A DNA stretch of 64,000 nt from DATKDF01 sp963752045 (lineage in GTDB: Bacteria; Acidobacteriota; Vicinamibacteria; Vicinamibacterales; SCN-69-37), in assembly GCA_963752045.1 (NCBI GenBank), contig CAVVWN010000008.1, positions 1,488,001 to 1,552,000 on the forward strand, in the 5' to 3' direction. The position numbers and the translations under genes are program-made. Shown in pieces: positions 16,788 through 25,092 of this stretch (the stretch's first letter is position 1; each line of letters begins with the position of its first letter). Under the pieces are notes generated by a model. It ran no database searches, had not been told where the DNA came from, and was given only the letters and a program-made list of their open reading frames with translations.

Positions 16788-18182
16788 TCATTCGGCCGGC
16801 TCAGCCGGGAAGATCTTCCCGGGATTGAGGACGCCCCGCGGATCGAAGGCCCGCTTCACGCGCCTCATGAGCGCAATGGTCTCCGGTGTCAGTTCGAGAC
16901 CGAGAAACCTCGACTTGGCCAGGCCGATGCCGTGCTCGCCGCTAATCGAGCCTTCGAGCGCCACGACCCCCTCGAACAGTTGGCTCTCGGCGAGGGCAAC
17001 GCGTTCGAGCGCAGCTGGATCGTCGGGCGCCATGATGTTCACGTGGATGTTGCCATCACCGACGTGCCCGAAGCACGGAATGTCGAGGTCGTGCTGCCGG
17101 GCGATTTGGTCGACGAGCGCCATGAGCTCCGGCACTCGCGCGCGGGGCACGACGACGTCATGATTGAACTTGAGCGGCGCGATGACGCGCAGGGCCGGCG
17201 ACAGCTCGCGCCTGATCCGCCAGAGCTCAGCCCGCTCGGTCTCGTCTGCCGCAATCCGGAAATCCGTGGCGTTCGCCCGGCGGCACACCTCAGCCACCCT
17301 GCGCTCGTCGCTGCTCACCTGCTCCGGCTGGCCGTCGACCTCGATGAGGAGCACGGCCGCGGTGCCTGACGGCGCCAGCCTCGTCCCGCCGAGGTGCCTC
17401 GTGACCGCCTCGAGCGAGGGGGCATCGACAAATTCCACGGTGGCCGGCACGACGCCGGCGCGGAGCAGCCCCGACACCGCCCCAACGGCCTCGCGCACGC
17501 TGGCGAACGTGACCCGCGCCGTGGCCCGCGCCGTCGGTTTGGGCACCAGGCGCAAGATGATCTTCGTGAGGATGGCCAGCGTGCCCTCCGACCCGACGAG
17601 CAACTGGGTGATGTCGTAGCCAACGACGTTCTTGACCACCTTCCCGCCCGTCCGAATCACCTCTCCAGTCGGCAGCACGGCCTCGAGACCGAGCACGTAG
17701 TGGCGCGTGACGCCGTACTTGAACGCGCGCGGGCCGCCGGCACATTCGGCCACGTTCCCGCCAATCACCGACCGGTCGAGGCTCGCTGGGTCAGGCGGAT
17801 AGAACAGCCCGATGCGCTCGACGGCCGCCTGCAACTCGCCGGTGACCACATGCGGTTCGACGACCGCCAGCAGATTGTCGGCGTCGATCTCGAGGATACG
17901 ATTGAGCCGTTCCAGGCTGACGACGACGCCACCGTCAACCGGTACGGCGCCGCCCGAATAGCCCGTGCCGGCACCACGCGGCACGAGCGGCGTCCGCGAC
18001 TGGTCGCACAGGCGCGCGACGGCCGCCACCTCAGCGGTATCGCGAGGCCACACGACCACGTCAAGCCGACCCGGGCGACCCAGCGCGTCGACACCATAGG
18101 CCCGAAGCGTGGACTCGTCGGTGCGCACGTGCTCGGCACCGACGATGGCGCAAAGCCCGGCCAGGACTTCTCTCTCGAGCAC
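16788..18182 (-). CDS. glcD: FAD-binding oxidase/dehydrogenase, GlcD family
   Basis: Flavoprotein related to glycolate oxidase subunit GlcD and D-lactate dehydrogenases, oxidising 2-hydroxy acids. The 464-residue protein starts at a GTG (18182) preceded by AGGAG at five-base spacing; a much longer open frame upstream lies across the aminotransferase gene and is not real. The FAD-binding domain carries VPRGAGTGYSGGAVPVDGG (about 65-83) and NVAECAGGPRAFKYG. The C-terminal FAD-oxidase domain carries FGHVGDGNIHVN (His-containing active site) and GSISGEHGIGLAK. Usual partners GlcE/GlcF are absent. It lies 8 bases after the aminotransferase gene. Confidence 0.87.
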   Translation of the reverse strand: MLEREVLAGLCAIVGAEHVRTDESTLRAYGVDALGRPGRLDVVVWPRDTAEVAAVARLCDQSRTPLVPRGAGTGYSGGAVPVDGGVVVSLERLNRILEIDADNLLAVVEPHVVTGELQAAVERIGLFYPPDPASLDRSVIGGNVAECAGGPRAFKYGVTRHYVLGLEAVLPTGEVIRTGGKVVKNVVGYDITQLLVGSEGTLAILTKIILRLVPKPTARATARVTFASVREAVGAVSGLLRAGVVPATVEFVDAPSLEAVTRHLGGTRLAPSGTAAVLLIEVDGQPEQVSSDERRVAEVCRRANATDFRIAADETERAELWRIRRELSPALRVIAPLKFNHDVVVPRARVPELMALVDQIARQHDLDIPCFGHVGDGNIHVNIMAPDDPAALERVALAESQLFEGVVALEGSISGEHGIGLAKSRFLGLELTPETIALMRRVKRAFDPRGVLNPGKIFPAEPAE

Positions 18183-18190
18183 GACGGCTC

Positions 18191-19390
18191 CTAGGCGGCG
18201 TGGGCGCGGGCGAACCGGATCAGCCGCCGAATCCCCTCGCGCAGTTGATCGATCGACGTCGCATACGACAATCGGAGGAAGCCCGGCGCGTCGAACGCTT
18301 CGCCGGGGGTGGTGACCACGTGCTCGTCGGAGAGCAGACGCTCGCTGAACTCGAGCGACGTGCGAATGCCGTCCGCCGACAGGACGTCGAGGATGGAAGG
18401 AAAGACGTAAAACGCGCCCTGGGGCACCGCGCAGGTGAATCGCGGCTCCTCGGCCAGCCACGCCAGGACCTGATCGCGCCGCCGCTTGTATTCGGCCAGC
18501 ATGTCGGCCACACACGTCTGGGAGCCGGTGAGCGCCGCGATCGCGGCCTTCTGCGCAATGGAATTGACGTTCGACGTCGTGTGGCTCTGCAGCGCGCCGG
18601 CTGCCCTGACGACCGCCACCGGCGCCACCAGCCACCCGCATCGCCAGCCGGTCATCGCCCAGGCCTTCGACGCCGACCCGGCAATCACCAGCCGGTCGGC
18701 CATCGTCTCGGCGAAGATCGCCGGCAGCCGGTGCGGAACCCCGTCGTAGATCAGGCGCTCGTAACAGAGGTCGAGCACGATCCACAAATCGTGACGTGCC
18801 GCTTCGCGCGCGAGCACCCTCGCTTCCGCCTCGCTCAGCAGGGCTCCGGTCGGATTGCCCGGTGAGTTGATGACAATGGCCTTCGTGCGTGGCGTCACCG
18901 CCGCGAGGAGCGCGTCGGCCCTGACCGCAAACCCGTCGTCGGGTCGCGTCCTGACAATCACCGGTGTCGCGCCGGCGATCTTGACTTGCTCCACAATCGT
19001 CGGCCACCCGGGGGTGTGAGTAATCACCTCGTCGCCGGGTCCGTAGAGCGCTTCGGCCGCGTGATGCAGCGCCTGCTTGCCCCCGGCCGTCGCGATCACC
19101 TGATCCGGCCCGACGTCGAGCCCGTAGTCGGCACGATACCGGTCGGCAACCGCCTGGCGGAGCTCCATCACGCCAGGATTGGCCGTGTACTTCGTGAAGT
19201 TCGCGTCGAGCGCCGCGTGGCCGGCCGCCACGATGTGCGCCGGCGTCGGAAAGTCGGGCTCTCCGGCCCCCAGGTCGATCACCTCGATGCCGGCCCTCCG
19301 CAGCCGCTCGGCTTCCATCGTTCCCTTGATGGTCGGCGAGAGGGCGATGCGCTGCATCCGCTCCGCGAGCGGTATCCGGGAGGCCGTCAT
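18191..19390 (-). CDS. Class I/II pyridoxal-phosphate aminotransferase (aspartate aminotransferase-like)
   Basis: PLP enzyme that moves amino groups between amino acids and 2-oxo acids. The 399-residue protein is typical of the family. The Schiff-base lysine is in SASKAWAMTGWRCGW (about 234-248), with NSPGNPTGALLSEAE (about 168-182) for phosphate and substrate binding, and FSERLLSDEHVVTTPGEAFD near the end. It resembles AspC-type enzymes acting on aspartate or aromatic/prephenate substrates, which cannot be told apart here. Overlap of four bases with coaD and 8 bases to glcD indicate an operon. Confidence 0.88.
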   Translation of the reverse strand: MTASRIPLAERMQRIALSPTIKGTMEAERLRRAGIEVIDLGAGEPDFPTPAHIVAAGHAALDANFTKYTANPGVMELRQAVADRYRADYGLDVGPDQVIATAGGKQALHHAAEALYGPGDEVITHTPGWPTIVEQVKIAGATPVIVRTRPDDGFAVRADALLAAVTPRTKAIVINSPGNPTGALLSEAEARVLAREAARHDLWIVLDLCYERLIYDGVPHRLPAIFAETMADRLVIAGSASKAWAMTGWRCGWLVAPVAVVRAAGALQSHTTSNVNSIAQKAAIAALTGSQTCVADMLAEYKRRRDQVLAWLAEEPRFTCAVPQGAFYVFPSILDVLSADGIRTSLEFSERLLSDEHVVTTPGEAFDAPGFLRLSYATSIDQLREGIRRLIRFARAHAA

Positions 19391-19896
19391 ACGTTCACGC
19401 TCGTCGCGGCTTCACGTCGGCGGATGAGACGCGCTCGCACCTGGCCCGGCACAAGGCCCTCGACCGGGCCGCCGAGGGCTGCGATTTCCCTGACGAGAGT
19501 CGAGCTGATGAAGGCCACGTGCGGCGAGGGCACGAGAAACACCGTCTCCACGCCGGGGTCCAGGTGCCGGTTCATGTCGGTCATCTGCACCTCGTAGTCG
19601 AAGTCACTGGCCCGGCGCAGGCCGCGCACGACTGCTGAGCCGCGCCGCTTGCGCACGTACTCGACGAGAAGTCCGTCGAACGCGTCCACGTCGATCGCCG
19701 GCCGGTCCGCAAAGACCTCCCGGATGATCGCCAGTCGCTCATCGACGCTGAAGAGCGGCGTCTTGCCGGAATTGACGAGCACGGCAACCACGACGCGATC
19801 AAACAACCGGCTGGCCCGGTCGATCACATCGACGTGTCCGTTGGTCAGCGGATCGAAGCTCCCCGGGAAGACGGCCAGTGTCGGCAGCTCAGTCAT
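19387..19896 (-). CDS. coaD: Phosphopantetheine adenylyltransferase
   Basis: Adenylates 4'-phosphopantetheine to dephospho-CoA in coenzyme A synthesis. The 169-residue protein has the nucleotidyltransferase T/HxGH-type motif in GSFDPLTNGHVDVIDRAS (about 11-28) and the family motif VRGLRRASDFDYEVQM (about 92-107). The C-terminal ISSTLVREIAALGGPVEGLVP is also typical. Length is normal. Its start overlaps the end of rsmD by eight bases, the common rsmD-coaD arrangement. Confidence 0.95.
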   Translation of the reverse strand: MTELPTLAVFPGSFDPLTNGHVDVIDRASRLFDRVVVAVLVNSGKTPLFSVDERLAIIREVFADRPAIDVDAFDGLLVEYVRKRRGSAVVRGLRRASDFDYEVQMTDMNRHLDPGVETVFLVPSPHVAFISSTLVREIAALGGPVEGLVPGQVRARLIRRREAATSVNV

Positions 19897-20449
19897 GGGC
19901 AGGAGGCGGCTCGGACGCCGCGGGTCTATAGAAGGATAGCGCGCTATCGCCCGCCGTGAGCAGGCGCACGCGCCTCAGGCTCCCGGCGGCGTCCGGCGAA
20001 GCGCGGCGGCGGCTGTGCTCGAGAACGACCAGGCCGGATGGCACGAGCATGGTTTCGGCTGCAGCCACCACTTCGTCCAGCGAAGCCACGTCGTACGGCG
20101 GGTCGAGCAGGATCACGTCGAACCGGTCCGACGGGCTCACGGCGGCCGGAAACCGGCCACGCACAACCCGGCAGCCGGCCGGAGACCCGCACCGCGCGAC
20201 GTTCTCGGCGATGCACGCCAGCGCGTGCTGGTCCGACTCGACGAGCACGGCGGCCACGGCCCCGCGGCTGAGGGCCTCCAGCCCGAGGGCTCCCGTGCCC
20301 GAGAACCCGTCGAGCACGCGCGAACCCTCGATGCCCGGACCGAGCACGTTGAACAGCGTCTCGCGCAGCCGGTCCGACGTTGGCCGAACCGCCCGCCCGC
20401 GCGGGGCCGAGAGCTGCCTCCGGCGATAGCGCCCGCCGATGATCCGCAT
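19889..20449 (-). CDS. rsmD: 16S rRNA (guanine(966)-N2)-methyltransferase RsmD
   Basis: Methylates G966 of 16S rRNA. The 186-residue protein starts at MRIIGGRYRRRQL, where RsmD proteins normally start; a 32-codon extension in the same frame overlaps recG and is discarded. Motifs: SDRLRETLFNVLGP (about 29-42), SAM motif LDGFSGTGALGLEALSRGA (about 50-68), and catalytic DPPY in VILLDPPYDVAS (about 115-126). It lies five bases after recG and overlaps coaD. Confidence 0.94.
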   Translation of the reverse strand: MRIIGGRYRRRQLSAPRGRAVRPTSDRLRETLFNVLGPGIEGSRVLDGFSGTGALGLEALSRGAVAAVLVESDQHALACIAENVARCGSPAGCRVVRGRFPAAVSPSDRFDVILLDPPYDVASLDEVVAAAETMLVPSGLVVLEHSRRRASPDAAGSLRRVRLLTAGDSALSFYRPAASEPPPAHD

Positions 20450-20454
20450 GCCGC

Positions 20455-22560
20455 TCAGCCCACGCCGACCAGACCGAAACGTGAAGCCCAGTTGGCCCCG
20501 AGATAGTCGACCAGTGCGCCCGACGCGCCGCCGGTATCGAGCCACGCCACCGCCGCCCGCCGGGCTTCCTCCATCAGTTCGTGATCCCGCAGAAGGTCAC
20601 CCACGCGGAGGGTTGGCACACCCGACTGCCTGGTGCCGAAGAAGTCGCCGGGCCCGCGCAAGGCCAGGTCGCGCTCGGCGATGACGAAGCCGTCGGTGGT
20701 CTCCTCGAGCGCGTCGAGCCGCGCCCGGCCTGCCTCACTGAGGGGAGCCTGGTACAGGAGCGCGCACGTCGACCGATGCTCGCCCCGCCCGACCCGGCCG
20801 CGAAGCTGGTGCAACTGCGAGAGCCCGAACCGTTCCGCGTGCTCGACGACCATGACCGTGGCATTCGCGACGTCCACGCCGACCTCGACGACCGTCGTGG
20901 CCACGAGCACGTGCACGTCGCCTCGCGCGAATGCGGCCATGACACGTTCCTTCTCGTCCTGTTTGAGTCGCCCGTGCAGGAGGCCGACGACGTAGTCGGG
21001 AAACACTTCTGCCTGCAGGTGATCGGCCATCGCAGTGGCCGCCCGTAGATCGATCTTCTCCGAATCCTCGACGAGCGGATAGATCACGTAGGCCTGCCGC
21101 CCGGCTTCGAGCTCCCGGCGCACGGCGGCGTAGACCTCGTCGCGCCGGGATTCAGGACGCGCCTTCGTGCGAATCGCCTGGCGGCCCGGCGGCAGCTCCC
21201 GAATCACCGAGACGTCCAGATCGCCGTACGCGGTGAGCGCCAGCGTTCGCGGAATCGGCGTGGCCGTCATCACCAGGACATCCGGATTGACCCCCTTGGC
21301 CCGCAGCGTGGCGCGCTGCAGGACGCCGAACCGGTGCTGCTCGTCGATGATCACAAGCCCCAGGTCGCCGAACGCCACCGCCTCCTCGGCGAGCGCGTGC
21401 GTGCCGACCACCAGGTTGACGGCGCCGCTCGCAAGCTCCGCCAGCACCTCACGCCTCCGGGCGGGCGACAGGCTCCCGGTGAGCGACGCCACCCGAAAGC
21501 GCGACGCATCGAGAAGCCGGCGAATGGTCAGATAGTGCTGGTCAGCGAGTATCTCGGTGGGCGCCATGAAGGCGACCTGCAGGCGGTTCTCCATGGCGAC
21601 AACGGCCGCAAGGAGTGCCACGATCGTCTTTCCCGCTCCGACGTCGCCCTGCAGCAGCCGGTTCATCGGCTCCGGTCGCTGCATGTCCGTCACGATCTCC
21701 CGAAGCGCCGACTTCTGGCCATCCGTGAGCTTGAACGGCAGCACCCGGCGAGCCGACTCGCGAATGCGGTCGTCGACCACGACCGCACGCAGCTTGCGCT
21801 CTCCGGCCGAGCGTCGCTTGCGAAGCACGAGTCCCGCCTGAAAGAGGAAGAACTCCTCGAAGATGAGCCGCTGCTGCGCCGGTGTCCGAAAGGCATTCAC
21901 GGCTTCGAGGTCGACGCCAGCCGGCGGAAAGTGCGACTCGGTCATCGCCTGGCGCCGTCCGGGCAGCTGCCGCGACAGGCGGACGGCTTCGGGGAGCGGA
22001 TCGAGCACGCCTTCGGGCACGGTCGCAAGAAGCCTGTGCATGAGGCTCCGCTGCAGCCGGGGCGTCATCGAGCCCACCTTCTCGTAGATCGGCACGATAC
22101 GACCCGTGTGGATCGTCCCGTCTTCGTCGTCGCCCTCGCCCCGCACGATCTCGTATTCGGGGTTGGTGAACTGCAGCCCGCCGCTGCCTCGAAACTCGAC
22201 GGCGCCGTAGAGGACCACCTGCTCGCCGGCGTGGAACACGTCTTTCAGGAAGGCCTGGTTCGGAAAGACGGCGCGCACCGGACCGGACGTGTCCCGCACG
22301 ATGAGCTCGAAGAGGCGGAAGCCCGGCCGGCGAGTCGAACGCAGCCCGGTCGACAGGACCTGCCCGCTGACGGTGGCCACCTGTCCCGGCCTCAGGGCGG
22401 CGATCGGCATCGTGCGAGCCCGATCCTCGTAACGGACGGGAAAGCGCAGGAGGAAGTCCTCCACCGTCAGCATGCCCGCGCGCTCGAGATCTGCCGCACG
22501 CCGCGGGCCGACGCCCTTGACGAACTGGAGCGGTGTTGCGAGAAGCTCGGTGGAGGTCAC
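20455..22560 (-). CDS. recG: ATP-dependent DNA helicase RecG
   Basis: Branch-migration helicase that remodels stalled forks and Holliday junctions. The 701-residue protein has the N-terminal wedge/OB domain (about 60-160: RPGQVATVSGQVLSTG), a helicase core with Walker A QGDVGAGKTIVALLA (about 305-319), DEQH box IIDEQHRFGVLQR (about 405), and motif VI QLRGRVGRGEHRS (about 590). It ends with the RecG C-terminal region (GPGDFFGTRQSGVPTLRVGDL). Its start overlaps the upstream secreted-protein gene by four bases. Confidence 0.96.
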   Translation of the reverse strand: MTSTELLATPLQFVKGVGPRRAADLERAGMLTVEDFLLRFPVRYEDRARTMPIAALRPGQVATVSGQVLSTGLRSTRRPGFRLFELIVRDTSGPVRAVFPNQAFLKDVFHAGEQVVLYGAVEFRGSGGLQFTNPEYEIVRGEGDDEDGTIHTGRIVPIYEKVGSMTPRLQRSLMHRLLATVPEGVLDPLPEAVRLSRQLPGRRQAMTESHFPPAGVDLEAVNAFRTPAQQRLIFEEFFLFQAGLVLRKRRSAGERKLRAVVVDDRIRESARRVLPFKLTDGQKSALREIVTDMQRPEPMNRLLQGDVGAGKTIVALLAAVVAMENRLQVAFMAPTEILADQHYLTIRRLLDASRFRVASLTGSLSPARRREVLAELASGAVNLVVGTHALAEEAVAFGDLGLVIIDEQHRFGVLQRATLRAKGVNPDVLVMTATPIPRTLALTAYGDLDVSVIRELPPGRQAIRTKARPESRRDEVYAAVRRELEAGRQAYVIYPLVEDSEKIDLRAATAMADHLQAEVFPDYVVGLLHGRLKQDEKERVMAAFARGDVHVLVATTVVEVGVDVANATVMVVEHAERFGLSQLHQLRGRVGRGEHRSTCALLYQAPLSEAGRARLDALEETTDGFVIAERDLALRGPGDFFGTRQSGVPTLRVGDLLRDHELMEEARRAAVAWLDTGGASGALVDYLGANWASRFGLVGVG

Positions 22561-23165
22561 TGCACGATCGTGGCCTGCCCGGGCCGCGTGCGGATTTGCT
22601 GGATGCGCGCAGGCAGGTCGAACGCCTGACCCAGGCTGATCCCCCCGGGATTCTCGGCGGTCTTCGTCAGATACGTCACCAGCTCCTGAACGAGGCTCTC
22701 GGGTACCGAGACGCCCGCGAGCGTCGCAGATTCGAGCGAGAACTTGCCCTTGCCGCGCGAGGCCTCCAGCGTGCCGGCGAGCACGACGTCGACGATGCCA
22801 GAAACGTAGCTCAGCGGATCGAGCGAGCCGCGCACCTTGGACTTGCGGACCGCATCCAGGTCGATCGAAGCGCTTATGGTCACGCGCCCACGATCGGCAA
22901 TCGCCAGCGTCGGATCGACGACGCCGGCAGGCAGATCCGGGCCAGCCACGAACCGCAGGTAGGCGTTGACCTCTCGCTCGGACACATCCGTCACGAGAGG
23001 CGCGGATTTCGGAATCGGCTCAGCCGCCGCCCGCACGAGAATGGCGTCGAGCTTCAGGCGCAGGCTCTCGGCCTCCTGCTCGCCGAGCGCCTGGCTGCCG
23101 GCCAGGCTGGTCACGGCGGCTGCGGCCGCCAGGATCCAGGCCGACGTTGCACGGTGCATTAGCAA
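22557..23165 (-). CDS. Secreted hypothetical protein
   Basis: Unrecognised 202-residue protein with a signal peptide (about 1-28, cleavage near SQALGEQ). The mature part looks like a lipid- or ligand-binding beta fold: an early helix (ESLRLKLDAIL), then SEREVNAYLRFVAG, alternating strands (GRVTISASIDLDAV, VDVVLAGTLEASRGKGKFSLES) and ALAGVSVPESLVQELVTYL-like helices. This loosely recalls DUF2993/AsmA-like periplasmic proteins, but I cannot name the family. It overlaps recG by four bases and follows the Spy-like gene by 39 bases, so it is expressed with the ECF sigma operon. Confidence 0.6.
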   Translation of the reverse strand: MLMHRATSAWILAAAAAVTSLAGSQALGEQEAESLRLKLDAILVRAAAEPIPKSAPLVTDVSEREVNAYLRFVAGPDLPAGVVDPTLAIADRGRVTISASIDLDAVRKSKVRGSLDPLSYVSGIVDVVLAGTLEASRGKGKFSLESATLAGVSVPESLVQELVTYLTKTAENPGGISLGQAFDLPARIQQIRTRPGQATIVQ

Positions 23166-23204
23166 ATAGTAACGCGAGGCGGCCTGCTCGCGGCAGCCCG
23201 CAGG

Positions 23205-23762
23205 TCAGCGACCCCGGCCTTGCCGCGCGCGGGCGACCAGGTCGAGCTTCATGCGTTCGAACCGCTCCTGGAACAACCGGAACTCGGCTCGTTGCCGAAG
23301 CGTCAGCACGGCGTCGAGAGCCTGCTGCGCGCGCCTCATCTCCTGAGCCTGCCGCACGCCAAGACCGCCGAGCTCGGCGAGCATCGTCGTGATGCCCGCC
23401 TCGTTGGTTTCAACAGCGCCCGAGTCGAGCGCGGTGCGCAGGTCACGCAGGATCGCCCGGCGTTGGCTCTGGTGCCGCCGGCGCAGCATCTGAATCCTCG
23501 CGAGCCGTTCACCGACACCGCGAAACGCCTCCTCGTCGAGGCCGAGCGCCTTCTGGGCTTCCAGCATCTCGAAGCGATCGAACTGCCGCTCGATCTCCTG
23601 CAGACTCGGCCCTTCCCCCGCGGGCCCACGGCCCTGCCGCTGCCCGCCGTCCCATGGCGACCCGCCCTGACCTGGCTGCGCGGAAACGGGTCCGGCTGAC
23701 ACGGCGAGAGCGGCAAGCGCCGTCCCGACAAGCAGGCGCACGCGTCCCGAGATGGCTGCCAT
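23205..23762 (-). CDS. Spy/CpxP-like periplasmic protein
   Basis: The 185-residue protein has a signal peptide (about 1-28, GPVSAQPGQ), a Gly/Gln-rich linker, and a long all-helical part. Near the C-terminus VLTLRQRAEFRLFQERFERM matches the LTxxQ motif region of Spy/CpxP/metal-resistance proteins, which act as small periplasmic chaperones or stress sensors. It directly follows the anti-sigma gene (last and first bases shared), suggesting it is a target or feedback part of the envelope-stress ECF system at 24349-25038. Confidence 0.7.
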   Translation of the reverse strand: MAAISGRVRLLVGTALAALAVSAGPVSAQPGQGGSPWDGGQRQGRGPAGEGPSLQEIERQFDRFEMLEAQKALGLDEEAFRGVGERLARIQMLRRRHQSQRRAILRDLRTALDSGAVETNEAGITTMLAELGGLGVRQAQEMRRAQQALDAVLTLRQRAEFRLFQERFERMKLDLVARARQGRGR

Positions 23763-24352
23763 TACCGTCCGCCTCCCATCGCCTCTGTCAGAAGCCGGAA
23801 GAGCTCAGCCCGTTCGTCCACGCTGAAGTCCTCGAGCCACGTTTCAGCCGTGCCGGCCCTCACTGGTGCGACGAGTTCCAGGTCCTCGACCGGCAGGCTG
23901 GCAGGCACATCAACAGTGGCTGCAGCGACCGAGGGTTCAGCCGCCGGTACCACGGCCGCCACCTCCGGCACCCCGCCTCGCGAGAGCGAGGGCGCCCCCA
24001 CGCTGGCGACAGGCCGCCCGTCCTCTCGGCCGAGCGTGACCACGACCATGACCGCGAGCAGAGCCGGCGCCGTCACCGCCAGGGCCCTCCAACTCCACGC
24101 CCACCAACTCGAGCCCGGCAGCGGCACGGCTTCGGTACGCTCACGCACCCGTGCCTGAAAGTGCTCCCAGAAGAGCGGCGACGGCTCCGGCACGTCGGCG
24201 GCCCCCGACTGGTTCAGCTCGCGGAGCGTCTCGCGGGCCGTCCTCAACGTGCCGCGGCAACCCTCGCACGTCTCCAGGTGCCGGGCGCGTGCCGCGGCCA
24301 AGGCGCCATCGAGGGCGTCGACTACTTCGCGAGGAGACAGGTGCCTGCTCAT
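23762..24352 (-). CDS. Zinc-finger anti-sigma factor
   Basis: Membrane anti-sigma factor expected to hold the ECF sigma factor encoded immediately upstream. The 196-residue protein has an N-terminal ZAS-type zinc motif (HLETCEGCR, about 25-33; an upstream His completes H-x3-C-x2-C). One membrane helix follows at about 92-110 (ALAVTAPALLAVMVVVTL). The periplasmic tail is Ala/Val/Pro-rich (about 115-196). It overlaps the sigma gene by four bases. Release could come by regulated proteolysis, as in RseA systems, but no protease gene is adjacent. Confidence 0.8.
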   Translation of the reverse strand: MSRHLSPREVVDALDGALAAARARHLETCEGCRGTLRTARETLRELNQSGAADVPEPSPLFWEHFQARVRERTEAVPLPGSSWWAWSWRALAVTAPALLAVMVVVTLGREDGRPVASVGAPSLSRGGVPEVAAVVPAAEPSVAAATVDVPASLPVEDLELVAPVRAGTAETWLEDFSVDERAELFRLLTEAMGGGR

Positions 24353-25038
24353 GATGGCCCCAGAATGCGGCGGAGATTGCCCAGCGCATGGAAGAAGTTG
24401 GCCTTCACCGCTCCAACGGAACTGCCGAGGATGCCGGCGATCTGCTCATGCGACAACTCCTGGTACACGCGCAGGATCACGGCCGCCCGCTGCTTCGGCG
24501 GCAGTTGCCGGATCGCGCGCTTCAAGGCGACAGACTGCTCGCCGCGCGCGACGTGAGCGAACGAGTCCTCGGTCCGTTCGTCGGCAAGCTCCATCCCCTC
24601 GAGTCGGTCGGCGACAGGGCGCTTCGACGTCACCCGATTCAGACAGACGTTCACGCCTACGCGGTAGAGCCACGTACTCAGCGCGGCATCGCCCTTGAAC
24701 TTGCCAAGCCCTTTGAAGGCCCGAACGAACACATCCTGGGCGAGGTCGGCCGCATCCTCGTGGTTACCTACAAAGCGGTAACAGAGCTGATACACCTGCC
24801 GCTCGTGGCGCGTGACGATGACATCAAAGGCGTCCCTGCGCCCGCCGATGAAAGCCTCGACAAGCGTCCGGTCGTCGGCATCCTTCAGATCGCCGTCGAG
24901 GACTCGAGCCGCTGCGGGGGCCTTCTGTCTCTTCACGTGTGTGCCCACCACCGGCTTCCAGCCGACGACCGCAGCCGCATCCGCGCCCATACGCATCCCG
25001 GGTATTCCCGTGACCTCCCGCCCCCCGTACTCGGGCAC
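24349..25038 (-). CDS. ECF-family RNA polymerase sigma factor
   Basis: Extracytoplasmic-function sigma factor. Region 2 (about 60-130: YQLCYRFVGNHEDAADLAQD, KFKGDAALSTWLYRVGVN) and region 4 (about 165-225: LPPKQRAAVILRVYQELSHE, AGILGSSVGAVKANFFHAL) are clear, with no region 3, as expected for the ECF class. The start is uncertain: the GTG at 25038 gives 229 residues, but ATGs at 24996 and 24990, or the GTG before KRQKAPAAA, are possible. It heads sigma-anti-sigma-Spy-like and the genes that follow. A candidate ECF promoter is at 25064-25092. Confidence 0.88.
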   Translation of the reverse strand: MPEYGGREVTGIPGMRMGADAAAVVGWKPVVGTHVKRQKAPAAARVLDGDLKDADDRTLVEAFIGGRRDAFDVIVTRHERQVYQLCYRFVGNHEDAADLAQDVFVRAFKGLGKFKGDAALSTWLYRVGVNVCLNRVTSKRPVADRLEGMELADERTEDSFAHVARGEQSVALKRAIRQLPPKQRAAVILRVYQELSHEQIAGILGSSVGAVKANFFHALGNLRRILGPS

Positions 25039-25063
25039 TTCCAGAGGTTCGAATCCTGTCTGA

Positions 25064-25092
25064 TTAGACCCGTCATGAACGCGTTTTGTTAC
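25064..25092 (-). promoter_or_regulatory. Possible ECF-type autoregulatory promoter
   Basis: On the minus strand GTAAC (25088-25092) precedes TCTAA (25064-25068) with 19 bases between. This resembles the GGAAC/TCTAA arrangement seen more clearly at 55026-55053, but with one mismatch and one extra base. It overlaps the stop codon of pfkB. Weak support on its own. Confidence 0.3.

Noticed and set aside
18182..19007. N-terminal extension of the glycolate oxidase-like gene
   Set aside because: Lies entirely across the aminotransferase gene. The GTG at 18182 has AGGAG and begins where the FAD-oxidase family begins.
25043..25059. tRNA-like T-arm (AGAGG-TTCGAAT-CCTGT) upstream of the ECF sigma gene
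   Set aside because: One stem mismatch and no matching acceptor, D or anticodon arms in the 70 bases upstream. It is not a tRNA; at most a chance or remnant sequence.
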